Shown: in pieces, positions 49,228 through 59,088 of the stretch
Layout of the letters: every line of letters begins with the position of its first letter
Numbering within the stretch: position 1 is the stretch's first letter
Origin: Streptococcus porcinus
Lineage (GTDB): Bacteria; Bacillota; Bacilli; Lactobacillales; Streptococcaceae
Assembly: GCF_900475415.1 (NCBI RefSeq)
Contig: NZ_LS483388.1
Location: forward strand, 916,001 to 980,000
DNA: 64,000 bases
Reading direction: 5' to 3'
Notes under the pieces: model-generated
Told to the model about the DNA's origin: nothing
The model's database searches: none
What the model saw: the letters and a program-made list of their open reading frames with translations, nothing else
Made by a program: the position numbers and the translations under genes

Positions 49228-50376
49228 ATGAAAAAAGCAGTTCATTTTGGAGCAGGAAATATTGGTCGGGGTTTTATCGGAGAAATTTTAGCAACAAATA
49301 ATTTCTCCATTCAATTCGTAGATGTTAATGAAACTATTATTAATGCTTTAAACGACAGACATACTTATGAGATTGAAATAGCAGAAGATGGTAAACGTCA
49401 TATTACTATAGAAAATGTAGCTGGTATTAATAGTCGGTTAAATCCTGAGGCAGTTGTTGAGGCTATAGCTGAGGCTGATATTGTTACAACAGCTATTGGG
49501 CCTAATATCCTTCCGTTTATTGCAGAATTGATTGCTGGTGGTATCCAAAAACGTCAATCAAATGGTGTTCAAACCCCTCTTGATATATTAGCATGTGAAA
49601 ACATGATTGATGGATCTCAGTTCTTACTTGAGGAAGTTAAAAAGTATCTATCGGAAGAGACAGAAGTTTATCTCAATTCCTATATAGGTTTTCCAAATGC
49701 AGCTGTTGATAGAATTGTTCCAGCTCAGTCACATGAAGATCCCTTATTTGTAATTGTTGAACCTTTTAATGAATGGGTGGTTGAAACAAGCCGAATGAAA
49801 AATAAAGATTTAAGGCTTATCGGTGTTCACTACGAGGAAGATTTAGAACCTTTTATTGAGCGTAAATTATTCTCGGTAAATACCGGCCATGCTACGTCAG
49901 CATATACAGGAGCACACGCAGGCGCTAAGACCATCTTAGAAGCTTTGCAATTACCAGAAGTAAAAGAAAGATTACAGGCTGTGCTAGCTGAAATTAGATC
50001 TTTACTGGTGGCTAAATGGAATTTTGATTTAGCAGAACTAGAGGCCTATCATGACATTATCATCAGTCGTTTTGAAAACCCTTATATTGTTGATGATGTG
50101 GTTCGGGTAGCTAGAACCCCTATTCGCAAACTTGGATATGACGAACGTTTTATCCGTCCTATTCGGGAACTTAAAGAGCGTCAGCTTCCCTATAATCAGC
50201 TTTTGAAAACAGTTGCCTATGTTTTTAACTATAAAGATGCGAATGATGAGCAAAGTAATCAACTTCAAGTTATGCTATCAGAAAATAATTTAGAAAAGGT
50301 TGTAGCAGACGTGACTTCACTTGAAGATCGTGACCTTATTCAAGAAATTGTTACAAGTATTAAGACAACTCCTTAG
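49228..50376 (+). CDS. mtlD: Mannitol-1-phosphate 5-dehydrogenase
   Basis: 382 aa. NAD-binding HFGAGNIGRGFIGEIL at residues 5-20. Further family segments are CENMIDGS, the catalytic region PNAAVDRIVP, FNEWVVE and ERKLFSVNTGHATSAYTGAHAG. It oxidises mannitol-1-phosphate to fructose-6-phosphate. AAAGGAG precedes the ATG; a terminator follows at once, so it is the last gene of mtlA-R-F-D. Confidence 0.96.
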   Translation: MKKAVHFGAGNIGRGFIGEILATNNFSIQFVDVNETIINALNDRHTYEIEIAEDGKRHITIENVAGINSRLNPEAVVEAIAEADIVTTAIGPNILPFIAELIAGGIQKRQSNGVQTPLDILACENMIDGSQFLLEEVKKYLSEETEVYLNSYIGFPNAAVDRIVPAQSHEDPLFVIVEPFNEWVVETSRMKNKDLRLIGVHYEEDLEPFIERKLFSVNTGHATSAYTGAHAGAKTILEALQLPEVKERLQAVLAEIRSLLVAKWNFDLAELEAYHDIIISRFENPYIVDDVVRVARTPIRKLGYDERFIRPIRELKERQLPYNQLLKTVAYVFNYKDANDEQSNQLQVMLSENNLEKVVADVTSLEDRDLIQEIVTSIKTTP

Positions 50377-50386
50377 TTGATATCTT

Positions 50387-50412
50387 CCCCTCTGATTAGT
50401 AGAGGGGTTTTT
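50387..50412 (+). terminator. Terminator of the mannitol operon
   Basis: CCCCTCT (50387-50393) pairs with AGAGGGG (50401-50407) around GATTAGT, followed by TTTTT. Confidence 0.92.
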
Positions 50413-50446
50413 CTTTAAAAAAATCATTTTTAAAAACGCATTCAAC

Positions 50447-50475
50447 TTGTCAAATAGCCTTATCTAAAGTAGAAT
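50447..50475 (+). promoter_or_regulatory. Promoter of the PhnA-like gene
   Basis: TTGTCA (50447-50452) and TAGAAT (50470-50475) are 17 bases apart, about 40 bases before the ATG. Confidence 0.65.
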
Positions 50476-50516
50476 AGTTAAAATACAGAATAGTTAGACT
50501 TAGAGGAGATAATAGT

Positions 50517-50858
50517 ATGTCACTACCAAATTGTTTACAATGTCAATCCGAGTATGTTTATGAAGATGGTCTTATGCTCATTTGCCCCATGTGTAGTTTT
50601 GAATGGCCAGCAGATCAAACAACTCTCTTAGAAGAAGCGGATACTTTAAAAGTTCTTGATAGTAATGGGACGCAGTTACATGATGGGGATAGTGTTACAG
50701 TCATTAAGGACCTTAAAGTAAAAGGTGCACCTAAGGATATTAAACAAGGCACGCGTGTCAAAAATATCCGTTTAGTTGAAGGTGACCATAATATTGACTG
50801 TAAAATAGATGGTTTCGGTGCTATGAAGTTGAAGTCAGAATTTGTAAAAAAATTGTAG
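50517..50858 (+). CDS. PhnA/YjdM-family zinc-ribbon protein
   Basis: 113 aa. A zinc ribbon ([21 protein letters not shown], two C-x2-C pairs) is followed by the conserved SH3-like C-terminal domain ([25 protein letters not shown]). The family is named for phosphonate use but members are widely spread and the true role is unclear. AGAGGAG precedes the ATG. It is transcribed alone. Confidence 0.88.
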   Translation: MSLPNCLQCQSEYVYEDGLMLICPMCSFEWPADQTTLLEEADTLKVLDSNGTQLHDGDSVTVIKDLKVKGAPKDIKQGTRVKNIRLVEGDHNIDCKIDGFGAMKLKSEFVKKL

Positions 50859-50918
50859 AATATTTTTACTTATATTGTATCTTTATTCAAAGTTCTCCCA
50901 AAATTTCAGATAATTTGG

Positions 50919-50924
50919 TATAAT
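50919..50924 (+). promoter_or_regulatory. -10 element of the amino-acid ABC operon
   Basis: TTGGTATAAT carries a TATAAT at 50919-50924 with an upstream TG, an extended -10. The -35 position is weak. It lies 31 bases before the permease ATG. Confidence 0.55.
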
Positions 50925-50955
50925 GAGAACACTTATTTTCATTATTGGAGTATAA

Positions 50956-51597
50956 ATGTCATATATATTACAAGTTCTTCCCAGTTTACTGGATGGGGCT
51001 AAGGTTACCTTACAAGTGTTTTTCATTGTTATTAGTCTCTCCATTCCTTTAGGTGCTCTGTTGGCATTTTTGATGAAGGTCCCCTTTAAACCCTTGCAAT
51101 GGTTTTTGACCCTCTACGTCTGGATAATGCGGGGCACACCTTTGCTTTTGCAATTGATCTTTTTCTATTATGTCTTGCCCAATGTGGGTCTTACCTTTGA
51201 TAGGATGCCGGCAGCAATTTTAGCCTTTACTATGAACTATGCAGCTTACTTTGCTGAGATATTCCGTGGTGGTATTGAGGCAATTCCTAAAGGACAATAT
51301 GAAGCTGCTAAAGTATTAAGGTTAAGTCAGTTGCAAACCATTCGCTACATTATTTTGCCACAAGTTTTTAAAATTGTACTACCAAGTGTTTTTAACGAAG
51401 TAATTAATCTAGTTAAAGATTCTTCCTTGGTTTATGTCTTAGGTGTAGGAGACTTGTTGCTGGCAAGTAAGACAGCAGCTAACCGTGATGCAACCCTCGC
51501 ACCAATGTTTATTGCGGGGATGATATACCTTTTACTTATCGGATTAGTCACAATTTTATCACGTCATATCGAAAAGAAATTTAACTATTATAAATAA
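50956..51597 (+). CDS. Polar amino-acid ABC transporter permease (HisM/GlnP-type)
   Basis: 213 aa with about five transmembrane segments. The family signature is complete: YVWIMRGTPLLLQLIFFYY and the EAA loop AAYFAEIFRGGIEAIPKGQYEAAKVL. It forms the channel of the importer encoded with the ATPase and binding protein downstream. TTGGAG is the ribosome site. The next gene starts 9 bases after. Confidence 0.9.
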   Translation: MSYILQVLPSLLDGAKVTLQVFFIVISLSIPLGALLAFLMKVPFKPLQWFLTLYVWIMRGTPLLLQLIFFYYVLPNVGLTFDRMPAAILAFTMNYAAYFAEIFRGGIEAIPKGQYEAAKVLRLSQLQTIRYIILPQVFKIVLPSVFNEVINLVKDSSLVYVLGVGDLLLASKTAANRDATLAPMFIAGMIYLLLIGLVTILSRHIEKKFNYYK

Positions 51598-51606
51598 GGA
51601 GGCCAC

Positions 51607-52236
51607 ATGTTAGAACTTAAAAATATTTCCAAACAATTTGGCCATAAACAGATATTTGATCGTTTCAGTTTGACAGTTTCTGATGGCCAAATTCTTTCTT
51701 TGGTGGGACCTTCAGGTGGTGGTAAGACAACTCTTTTAAGAATGTTAGCTGGTCTGGAGCCTATTGATTCTGGGGAAATCATTTATGATGGTGAAACAGT
51801 TCCGATTGATCACTTAGAGAATCGTCATTTACTTGGTTTTGTTTTTCAAGATTTTCAACTTTTCCCACACTTAACGGTACTAGACAATTTGATTTTATCA
51901 CCAACTCTCACTATGGGTTTAAACAAAAAGCAGGCAAAAGTTAAGGCTCAAGAAATCTTGGAGCGACTAGGCCTTAAGGATCATCTTATAGACTACCCCT
52001 TTTCCTTATCTGGAGGACAAAAGCAAAGGGTGGCATTAGCAAGAGCGATGATGATTAATCCTCAAATTATTGGTTACGATGAGCCTACTAGCGCTTTAGA
52101 TCCAGAATTACGTGATGAAGTTGCTAAGTTAATCCTACAAAATCGTCAGATGGGAATTACGCAAATAGTTGTCACTCATGACCTTCAGTTTGCTGAAACA
52201 ATCTCAGATCAGATTATAAGAGTTAATCCTAAATAA
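51607..52236 (+). CDS. Amino-acid ABC transporter ATP-binding protein (GlnQ-type)
   Basis: 209 aa. Walker A GPSGGGKTT (34-42), Q-loop FVFQDFQLFPH, signature LSGGQKQR, Walker B IIGYDEP and switch VVTHD. It powers the importer. It is short for the family (about 240 aa), lacking some C-terminal residues, but all motifs are present. AAGGAGG precedes the ATG. Confidence 0.92.
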   Translation: MLELKNISKQFGHKQIFDRFSLTVSDGQILSLVGPSGGGKTTLLRMLAGLEPIDSGEIIYDGETVPIDHLENRHLLGFVFQDFQLFPHLTVLDNLILSPTLTMGLNKKQAKVKAQEILERLGLKDHLIDYPFSLSGGQKQRVALARAMMINPQIIGYDEPTSALDPELRDEVAKLILQNRQMGITQIVVTHDLQFAETISDQIIRVNPK

Positions 52237-52261
52237 ATAGGTAATGATAGGGAGTAGATCA

Positions 52262-53086
52262 ATGAAAAAACTAGCTATGATCTTAATGACAGTAGTAGTC
52301 ACTACGTGTTTAGTTGCTTGTGGCAAACCTCAAGCCACTAAAGGTGATTCGTGGAAGACTTATAAAAAAGAAAAAACAATCACTCTAGGCTTTGATAACA
52401 CCTTTGTCCCAATGGGCTATAAGGATGAATCGGGTAAAAATACTGGTTTCGATATTGAATTAGCTAAAGCAGTTTTTGCAGAGTATGGGATTACTGTTAA
52501 ATTTCAAGCCATTAATTGGGATTTAAAAGAGACAGAGCTTAAAAACGGTAAGATTGATATGATTTGGAATGGTTATTCCATGACTAAAGAACGCCTAGCT
52601 AAAGTTGCTTTTTCAAATCCTTATATGAAAAATGAACAAATTCTTGTATCGAAAAATGCTACCCATATCAACAGTTTTTCAGATATGAAAGGGAAAACTT
52701 TAGGTGCTCAATCGGCTTCTTCTGGCTATGATGCTTTTACTCGTTACCCTAAAATTTTAAAGAATAATGTTAAAGGTCAAGATGCTACTCAGTACGAAAC
52801 CTTCACACAAGGTTTTATTGATTTAAAAAATGATCGGATAGATGCTTTACTGATTGATAAAGTTTATGCTAACTATTATCTTAAGCAAGAAGGCGAGTTA
52901 GAGAAATACCATATTACGAAAAGCGAATATGCAGGGGAAAACTTTGCTGTTGGTGTTCGAAAAGAGGATAAAACCTTAGTCAAAATGATTAATAAAGGAT
53001 TTAAAACTCTTTACAAAAATGGAAAATTTCAAGAGATTTCGAAAAAATGGTTCGGTGAGGATGTAGCTACCGATCAAGTAAAATAG
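52262..53086 (+). CDS. Amino-acid ABC transporter substrate-binding lipoprotein
   Basis: 274 aa from ATG 52262 after GGGAG; an in-frame start at 52244 has none. Signal peptide with lipobox LVAC and Cys20. The SBP type 3 fold follows: TLGFDNTFVPMGYKDESGKN, TGFDIELAKAVFAEYG, DMIWNGYSMTKERLAKVAFS and KGKTLGAQSASSGYDA. The substrate, a polar amino acid or cystine, cannot be told. Forms an importer with the two upstream genes. Confidence 0.9.
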   Translation: MKKLAMILMTVVVTTCLVACGKPQATKGDSWKTYKKEKTITLGFDNTFVPMGYKDESGKNTGFDIELAKAVFAEYGITVKFQAINWDLKETELKNGKIDMIWNGYSMTKERLAKVAFSNPYMKNEQILVSKNATHINSFSDMKGKTLGAQSASSGYDAFTRYPKILKNNVKGQDATQYETFTQGFIDLKNDRIDALLIDKVYANYYLKQEGELEKYHITKSEYAGENFAVGVRKEDKTLVKMINKGFKTLYKNGKFQEISKKWFGEDVATDQVK

Positions 53087-53104
53087 ATGTAAACAAATAT
53101 TTTT

Positions 53105-53153
53105 AATACTCCTGATTTGTCGAAAATATAGTTAGACAAATCAGGAGTATTTT
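53105..53153 (+). terminator. Terminator of the amino-acid ABC operon
   Basis: AATACTCCTGATTTGTC pairs with GACAAATCAGGAGTATT, a perfect 17-bp stem with a 14-base loop, followed by T residues. Confidence 0.93.
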
Positions 53154-53462
53154 TGTAATTATTAATATTTTAATAATTATAATAAAAATTATTTACGTCT
53201 CATCTGGTTGATTTAAGTAGCTATAACTATGAAATTAAATATTCAGATAATATAAGCATGCTTAATAATTTATTTTATGGCCCTTTGTTATTTCAAACAG
53301 GATATCCTTTAATAATTCGAAAAATTAAAAAACAAAAGCAGAAGACCGCTCTTGTTAAATTTAATCTAATAATATGACTATTAAAGTAACTTTATAGGAC
53401 ACAACCATTGCTATTAGTCTCTTCAAATTATATTTGACGAAGAAATTGATAAGTAGTATGAT
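53154..53462 (+). promoter_or_regulatory. AT-rich upstream region and promoter of the CAMP-factor gene
   Basis: TTGACG (53434-53439) and TATGAT (53457-53462) are 17 bases apart and lie about 60 bases before the ATG. The preceding 280 bases contain no gene. They are very AT-rich, with several ATTAAT/ATTATA-like sequences (53157-53190 especially), the kind of site bound by CovR in related species; this is inference. Confidence 0.6.
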
Positions 53463-53523
53463 ACATGCGTAAGTACTTATTACCATATATTGCAATATAT
53501 CATCAATTAGAAGAGGAATCACT

Positions 53524-54294
53524 ATGGATATTAAAAAAATACTTTATCTATCAGGTTCAGTTGCAAGTATAGCTTTATTTTCACCAGTTCTTACTACCGT
53601 AAGTGCAGATCAAGTTAATGGGGCACAAAATACAACTGCAGTAACTAGCATAAATACTCAAGAAAAAGCACAATTAACTAATCGGTTAACTCAAGAGAGT
53701 AATCAATTGAGTGCTTTGAAAGAAGAAGTTAAAGGAACACCTAATGAGAAAACCGTCACTACAGCTATTAATACTGTGAACGGTCTTGAAACATCCTTAA
53801 GAGCCAATCCTGAAACTATTTATGATTTAAGTTCAATTGGTGCCAGAGTTGAAGCACTTTCTGATGTTGTTCAAGCTATTGTCTTTTCAACAAATCATTT
53901 GACAAATAAAGTGGAACAAGCACATATTGATATGGGATTTGCCATTACCAAATTGCTTATTCGAATTGCTGATCCATTTGCTTCTGTAGATTCTATAAAA
54001 GCGCAAGTCGAAGCAGTAAAACAGTTGGAAGTAGCTGTTCTTAAATACCCAGATTTAAAACCAACTGACAGAGCAACTCTCTATACCAAAGCAAAACTAG
54101 ATAAAGCTATCTGGAGCACACGAATTACCCGTGACCAGAAAGTTTTGAATGTTAAGAGCTTTGAAGTTTATAATACCTTGAATAAAGCTATTACTCATGC
54201 AGTTGGAGTGCAGCTAAATCCAAGCGTAACGGTTGCACAGGTTGATCAAGAAATTGTAACGCTACAAAAAGCTTTAGATACTGCTTTACAATAA
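53524..54294 (+). CDS. cfb: CAMP factor (secreted cohaemolysin)
   Basis: 256 aa. The signal peptide ends after VSA (residue 28). Family blocks are clear: ETSLRANPETIYDLSSIGAR, VFSTNHLTNKVEQAHIDMGF, IADPFASVDSIKAQV, LKPTDRATLYTKAKLDKAIW and YNTLNKAITHAVGVQLNPSV. CAMP factor forms pores in membranes weakened by sphingomyelinase. It differs markedly from the S. agalactiae protein in the N-terminal half, so the species is probably a relative. Transcribed alone between two terminators. Confidence 0.93.
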   Translation: MDIKKILYLSGSVASIALFSPVLTTVSADQVNGAQNTTAVTSINTQEKAQLTNRLTQESNQLSALKEEVKGTPNEKTVTTAINTVNGLETSLRANPETIYDLSSIGARVEALSDVVQAIVFSTNHLTNKVEQAHIDMGFAITKLLIRIADPFASVDSIKAQVEAVKQLEVAVLKYPDLKPTDRATLYTKAKLDKAIWSTRITRDQKVLNVKSFEVYNTLNKAITHAVGVQLNPSVTVAQVDQEIVTLQKALDTALQ

Positions 54295-54340
54295 AAATAT
54301 TACGTTCTATACGATATCGTTTCTTCATAATATTAAAAAG

Positions 54341-54391
54341 CTGAGTAAGTTGAACTCTAGATAGTATTTAGGGTTCAACTTGCTCAGTCTT
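54341..54391. terminator. Bidirectional terminator between CAMP factor and MntE-like gene
   Basis: CTGAGTAAGTTGAACTC (54341-54357) pairs with GGGTTCAACTTGCTCAG (54371-54387) over 17 bp with two G-T pairs. AAAAAG precedes and TCTTTTAG follows, so it stops both convergent genes. Confidence 0.9.
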
Positions 54392-55630
54392 TTAGTTTCT
54401 TTTAGAGATTTTGTAATGTTTTGTCGTTAAACGGTGTTTTTCTTTGGGGGTTATTTGATGAAAAATTAAATACCAAACCTCATTACGACGCCAAATACTA
54501 GTGTGAAGATTATCTTCGAGTTCATAGGTAATGAGCTTTGTCTTTTGGCTAATTGATTGCAAGTGGAAGTTTTTAAAATTGCTAGGATAGAAGGTTGGTT
54601 TATCAATTAGGCTCTGCCGATTGAGAAGTTTTCCTGTTTGATCAATTAAAGTAAAATTATCAGCGATGTGCTCTTCATAGCCAGGTATTTTTGAGAGGAT
54701 TATTTTCTCATTGCGGTAAATTTTTAGGGTAACATTTTCAATTAACTCATCATCAGGAATTTTTGCCGGCTCCACATGAATGTCAATATCATAAACAGAG
54801 AACTTTTCACTTAAGAGATTCTCGACTTGCTCAGTAATAGCATGACTTTCATAAACTGATAAGTCGGGATTCATTTCTAAAACGATATCTAAGTAGACAT
54901 TACTACCATAGGTGCGACCTCTCTGGGATTTGACAGCTTTTATTTTGGGAATTTTTAAGATTGCTTCTTCGTATTGCTTCAAGTGCTTATTATCAAAGCC
55001 ATCTGATAAGCTAAAGGCACTTTGCATAAAAATATCATAAGCGGTTTTTAATATAAAAAAGGTAATGATAATAGCAGCGATTCTATCGACAATTGGTAAA
55101 TTTAGAGAAGCGGCAACAATTGCAATAGAAGTTCCAACGGACGTTACTGCATCTGATAAATTGTCTTTAGAAGCAGCAACCAGAGCGCTAGATTTCACTT
55201 GCTTTGAGAGTCTTTTATTGTAAAAGTAAACCATCAGCATTATTATTGCGGAAATAATACCGACAATTGCTCCCAAGGGATCTACAGGGGCTTGCTTATC
55301 AAGAACCATATTTTGAATCGTTTGAATAAGCACTTGGAAGCCGACAATAAACATAATAAATGAGGTTATTAGACTAGATAAGTCTTCAAATTTCCAGTGA
55401 CCAAATTTATGGTTAGCGTCAGCAGGCTGACTCGCAAGTTGAAGACCAATTAGGAGTGCTACGTTTCCGACGATATCTGATAGATTATTAAAGCCATCGG
55501 CAATTAAAGAGTTAGAGTTAAGGAAGTAACCACTTAGCAACTTTGCAATACTGATGATTAAGTAAGCCACAATACTAACAATAGGACCTCGTTTAGCAAG
55601 TTTTAGGTTAATAATAGGATCTTGAGTCAT
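54392..55630 (-). CDS. Cation diffusion facilitator exporter (MntE-like)
   Basis: 412 aa with six transmembrane segments. Metal-site motifs SNSLIADGFNNLSD (second segment) and AASKDNLSDAVTS (fifth segment), each D/N-x3-D. A GHWKFEDLSSL loop and cytoplasmic domain (HVEPAKIPDDE) follow. It resembles MntE, the Mn exporter of streptococci, which protects from Mn excess. The C-terminus is longer than in many CDF proteins (about 120 residues after the cytoplasmic domain). GGAGAAG is the ribosome site. Confidence 0.8.
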   Translation of the reverse strand: MTQDPIINLKLAKRGPIVSIVAYLIISIAKLLSGYFLNSNSLIADGFNNLSDIVGNVALLIGLQLASQPADANHKFGHWKFEDLSSLITSFIMFIVGFQVLIQTIQNMVLDKQAPVDPLGAIVGIISAIIMLMVYFYNKRLSKQVKSSALVAASKDNLSDAVTSVGTSIAIVAASLNLPIVDRIAAIIITFFILKTAYDIFMQSAFSLSDGFDNKHLKQYEEAILKIPKIKAVKSQRGRTYGSNVYLDIVLEMNPDLSVYESHAITEQVENLLSEKFSVYDIDIHVEPAKIPDDELIENVTLKIYRNEKIILSKIPGYEEHIADNFTLIDQTGKLLNRQSLIDKPTFYPSNFKNFHLQSISQKTKLITYELEDNLHTSIWRRNEVWYLIFHQITPKEKHRLTTKHYKISKRN

Positions 55631-55817
55631 TACTTCTCCTTAAAGTTCAATGTTTTTATTATATCATATTCCAATATATAGTAACGTGATACATGTCTCC
55701 AAGTTTATGCTTTATCAGGAGAAAATGCTTTTAAGCCTTTTCTGTTTATTTTAAAATTTGCTTGGAAAGTGGTATAATTTTAAAGTTAATAGATGTATAG
55801 AGTTATGAGGAGAAAAA

Positions 55818-58094
55818 ATGAATCCCTTATTGGATGGAATGAATGATAAACAAGCGGAAGCAGTTCAAACAACAGAAGGACCGCTTTTAATTATGGCTGG
55901 CGCGGGTTCTGGAAAAACAAGAGTCTTAACCCATCGAATTGCTTATTTAATTGATGAAAAATATGTCAATCCTTGGAATATTTTGGCTATTACGTTTACC
56001 AATAAAGCAGCACACGAGATGCGAGAAAGGGCGCTAGCTTTAAACCCTGCAACACAAGATACTCTAATTGCTACCTTTCACTCAATGTGTGTCAGGATTT
56101 TAAGGCGGGAAGCTGATCATATAGGTTACAATCGTAATTTTACGATTGTTGATCCTGGAGAGCAGCGAACGCTAATGAAACGTATTTTAAAATCTTTAAA
56201 CATTGATTCTAAAAAATGGAGTGAACGGTCAATCTTGGGTACCATTTCCAATGCCAAAAATGACTTGCTAGATGAAAAGGCATATGAAGCCCAAGCCTCT
56301 GATATCTATACTCAAATTGTTGCGCGTTCTTATAAAGCTTATCAGGAAGAGCTACGACGTAGTGAATCCATGGATTTTGATGATTTAATCATGATGACTC
56401 TAAGATTGTTTGATCAAAATCCAGAAGTTTTAGCCTATTACCAGCAACGTTATCAGTATATCCATGTCGATGAATATCAGGATACCAACCATGCCCAGTA
56501 TCAGTTGGTGAAATTGCTAGCCTCACGTTTTCAAAATATCTGTGTAGTTGGTGATGCCGATCAGTCTATCTACGGGTGGCGGGGTGCTGATATGCAGAAT
56601 ATACTAGATTTTGAAAAAGATTACCCCCAAGCAAAGGTTGTTCTATTAGAAGAAAATTATCGTTCAACAAAGACAATCTTGCAAGCTGCTAATGACGTCA
56701 TTAAGAATAATCAAAATAGACGTGATAAAAAACTATGGACGCAAAATAGCAGTGGTGAACCAATTGTATACTACAGGGCAAATGACGAAAGAGATGAAGC
56801 TGTTTTTATTGCTTCGACCATCTCAAGTATGTGCATGGAGATGGGGAAAAGTTTTAAAGACTTTGCAGTTTTATATCGTACAAATGCGCAATCTCGGACA
56901 ATAGAAGAAGCTTTTCTCAAATCAAATATCCCCTATACAATGGTTGGAGGAACAAAATTCTATAGCCGTAAGGAAATCCGTGATTTGATTTCCTATTTAA
57001 ATATTGTGGCCAACCCATCTGATAATATTTCTTTTGAAAGGATTGTCAATGAGCCTAAACGTGGTGTAGGACCTGGGACACTTGAGAAATTGAGGCTGTT
57101 TGCTTATGATCAGGAAATGTCGTTATTAGAAGCATCTAGTCATTTATTCCTCTCTCCTTTGAAAGGTAAAGCAGCTCAAGCTATTATGGATTTAGCAAGC
57201 CTTCTGGGTGATTTACGCAATCATTTAGATCAGTTAACAATTACCGACTTGGCACAAGAAATACTTGATAAATCAGGTTATTTGCAGGCGCTAACCATTC
57301 AAAATACATTGGAAAGTCAGGCGCGGATTGAGAATATTGAAGAATTCTTATCTGTTACTAAAAACTTTGACGAATCAAGTGCAACTATAGAAGAAAGCGG
57401 GCTTGATAAACTGGGTAGGTTTCTAAACGACCTTGCCTTAATAGCTGACACTGATGATTCTAAGAGCGATGTAGCAGAAGTGACGTTGATGACTTTGCAT
57501 GCGGCCAAAGGTTTAGAATTCCCAATCGTATTTTTAATTGGGATGGAAGAAGGTGTGTTTCCTTTATCAAGATCTCTTGAAGAGCAGAGTGAATTAGAAG
57601 AAGAAAGACGATTAGCTTATGTAGGTATTACTAGGGCTGAAGAGATTCTCTTTTTGACAAATGCTAATACACGGACCTTATTTGGTAAAACCAACTATAA
57701 TCGGCCAACTCGTTTTTTACGCGAAATTTCTGATGAATTGCTTACTTACAAGGGCTTAGCGCGACCGACGAGTAGTTCTTTTGGCGTGAAAATGACTCAT
57801 CAAAATCAGACACATTTTGCCCAAGGAATGAGTTTATCCCAGGCTATTCAAGGGCGTAAGTCACATGCTCAACCACAAGCTATTAACACGATGGATTTGC
57901 CTTTTGGCAGAAATAACCAAAGTGGCGAAGTGCATTGGGAAATTGGCGATATTGCTCAGCACAAAAAATGGGGGAAAGGAACAGTTCTAGAGGTATCTGG
58001 AAGTGGCAAAACTATGGAACTAAAAATTAAATTTCCGGAAGTTGGTCTGAAAAAGTTACTAGCCAGCGTAGCTCCTATTGAAAAAGTTAACTAA
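55818..58094 (+). CDS. pcrA: ATP-dependent DNA helicase PcrA
   Basis: 758 aa. Superfamily 1A: Walker A AGAGSGKT (27-34), [13 protein letters not shown] (Ia), [12 protein letters not shown] (II), [15 protein letters not shown] (III), [10 protein letters not shown] (IV), [21 protein letters not shown] (V), [15 protein letters not shown] (VI). The C-terminal Tudor-like domain ([19 protein letters not shown]) binds RNA polymerase. It acts in repair and replication-transcription conflicts. AGGAG precedes the ATG; extended -10 TGGTATAAT lies at about 55770-55778. Confidence 0.97.
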   Translation: MNPLLDGMNDKQAEAVQTTEGPLLIMAGAGSGKTRVLTHRIAYLIDEKYVNPWNILAITFTNKAAHEMRERALALNPATQDTLIATFHSMCVRILRREADHIGYNRNFTIVDPGEQRTLMKRILKSLNIDSKKWSERSILGTISNAKNDLLDEKAYEAQASDIYTQIVARSYKAYQEELRRSESMDFDDLIMMTLRLFDQNPEVLAYYQQRYQYIHVDEYQDTNHAQYQLVKLLASRFQNICVVGDADQSIYGWRGADMQNILDFEKDYPQAKVVLLEENYRSTKTILQAANDVIKNNQNRRDKKLWTQNSSGEPIVYYRANDERDEAVFIASTISSMCMEMGKSFKDFAVLYRTNAQSRTIEEAFLKSNIPYTMVGGTKFYSRKEIRDLISYLNIVANPSDNISFERIVNEPKRGVGPGTLEKLRLFAYDQEMSLLEASSHLFLSPLKGKAAQAIMDLASLLGDLRNHLDQLTITDLAQEILDKSGYLQALTIQNTLESQARIENIEEFLSVTKNFDESSATIEESGLDKLGRFLNDLALIADTDDSKSDVAEVTLMTLHAAKGLEFPIVFLIGMEEGVFPLSRSLEEQSELEEERRLAYVGITRAEEILFLTNANTRTLFGKTNYNRPTRFLREISDELLTYKGLARPTSSSFGVKMTHQNQTHFAQGMSLSQAIQGRKSHAQPQAINTMDLPFGRNNQSGEVHWEIGDIAQHKKWGKGTVLEVSGSGKTMELKIKFPEVGLKKLLASVAPIEKVN

Positions 58095-58097
58095 TAT

Positions 58098-58140
58098 AAA
58101 AAGCTAGAAATCTTATCACACGGGGATTTCTAGCTTTTTA
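58098..58140 (+). terminator. Terminator of pcrA
   Basis: AAAAAGCTAGAAATC pairs with GATTTCTAGCTTTTT around a 12-base loop. It is near-perfect and A/T-flanked, so it may act in both directions. Confidence 0.92.
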
Positions 58141-58429
58141 CTATTTCAAAAATAAAAAAATTTAAAAATTCAGTGCTTTTTTCTTGCAAATAAAAACGTA
58201 AGAGGTATAATAACAATATAAATAAAAAAACGAGTGGTCACTACGAAAAAGCCTCTAAGTATATGATTTGAATAAAGAATTGATATGTTATATATTTAAG
58301 TTTTATATTATTGACACTTGCTTTTAGATTTATGTAGTCACTTCTTAAACGACCGAGGTTAGTTACAGGGTGATGAACCATTTTTACAACAAACATACAG
58401 TGCAATGCACTAATAGAAGGAGAAATACT
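58141..58429 (+). promoter_or_regulatory. Promoter region of the envelope-stress cluster
   Basis: TTGCAA (58184-58189) and TATAAT (58206-58211) are 16 bases apart. That leaves a leader of about 215 bases before the first GlsB-like gene. The leader holds no clear hairpin or gene; an in-frame upstream ATG at 58370 lacks a ribosome site. A long leader suggests extra control, but nothing specific is seen. Confidence 0.55.
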
Positions 58430-58672
58430 ATGGGTATTATTTGGACATTATTAGTTGGAGCCTTGATTGGTTTAATCGCTGGAGCACTTACAAAGGGTGG
58501 CTCAATGGGCTGGATTGCTAATATCTTAGCTGGTCTTATTGGATCTTGGCTAGGGCAAGCTTTATTAGGGTCATGGGGACCATCACTAGCAGGTATGGCA
58601 TTAATTCCGTCAATTATTGGTGCTGTGATTGTTGTTTTAATTGCTTCATTCATCTTAAGGAAAGTCAATTAA
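58430..58672 (+). CDS. GlsB/YeaQ/YmgE-family membrane protein, copy 1
   Basis: 80 aa from ATG 58430 after AAGGAG. Three hydrophobic segments with the Gly-rich family pattern: IWTLLVGALIGLIAGALTKG, GSMGWIANILAGLIGSWLGQ, and a last segment ending LRKVN. It is the most divergent of three tandem copies. Families of this type are stress-induced membrane proteins, and in streptococci they accompany Gls24. The molecular function is unknown. Confidence 0.88.
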   Translation: MGIIWTLLVGALIGLIAGALTKGGSMGWIANILAGLIGSWLGQALLGSWGPSLAGMALIPSIIGAVIVVLIASFILRKVN

Positions 58673-58754
58673 CCCTCAGCTAGAGCTTTAGAGAGAAAAT
58701 GATATTGAGTAAAAAATAATTATCAAAATACTCAAAATACTAAGGAGAAATATT

Positions 58755-59000
58755 ATGGGACTTATTTGGACATTAATTGTTGGAGGCCTTATTGGTCTAA
58801 TCGCCGGAGCGCTTACAAAAGAAGGTGGCTCAATGGGCTGGATTGCTAATATCGTAGCAGGTCTTATTGGATCTTGGTTAGGGCAAGCTCTGTTAGGAAC
58901 ATGGGGACCATCACTAGCAGGCATGGCCTTGATTCCGTCAATTATCGGTGCAGTTATAGTAGTTGTTGTAACTTCATTTATGCTACGTAAAGTTGGTTAA
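58755..59000 (+). CDS. GlsB/YeaQ/YmgE-family membrane protein, copy 2
   Basis: 81 aa. It is nearly identical to copy 3 over the first 50 residues (MGLIWTLIVGGLIGLIAGAL), with an inserted Glu-Gly (KEGGSMGW) compared with copy 1. AAGGAG precedes the ATG with the same spacing (GGAGAAATATTATG) as copy 3, so ribosome site and coding region were duplicated together. 82 bases separate it from copy 1. Confidence 0.88.
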   Translation: MGLIWTLIVGGLIGLIAGALTKEGGSMGWIANIVAGLIGSWLGQALLGTWGPSLAGMALIPSIIGAVIVVVVTSFMLRKVG

Positions 59001-59088
59001 GCGGAGTTACTTACTAGCTATTAAACAGTTGATTGCTTAATAAAGGTAGAATCGATCATTCTGATTCTCACAGAGAAGGAGAAATATT

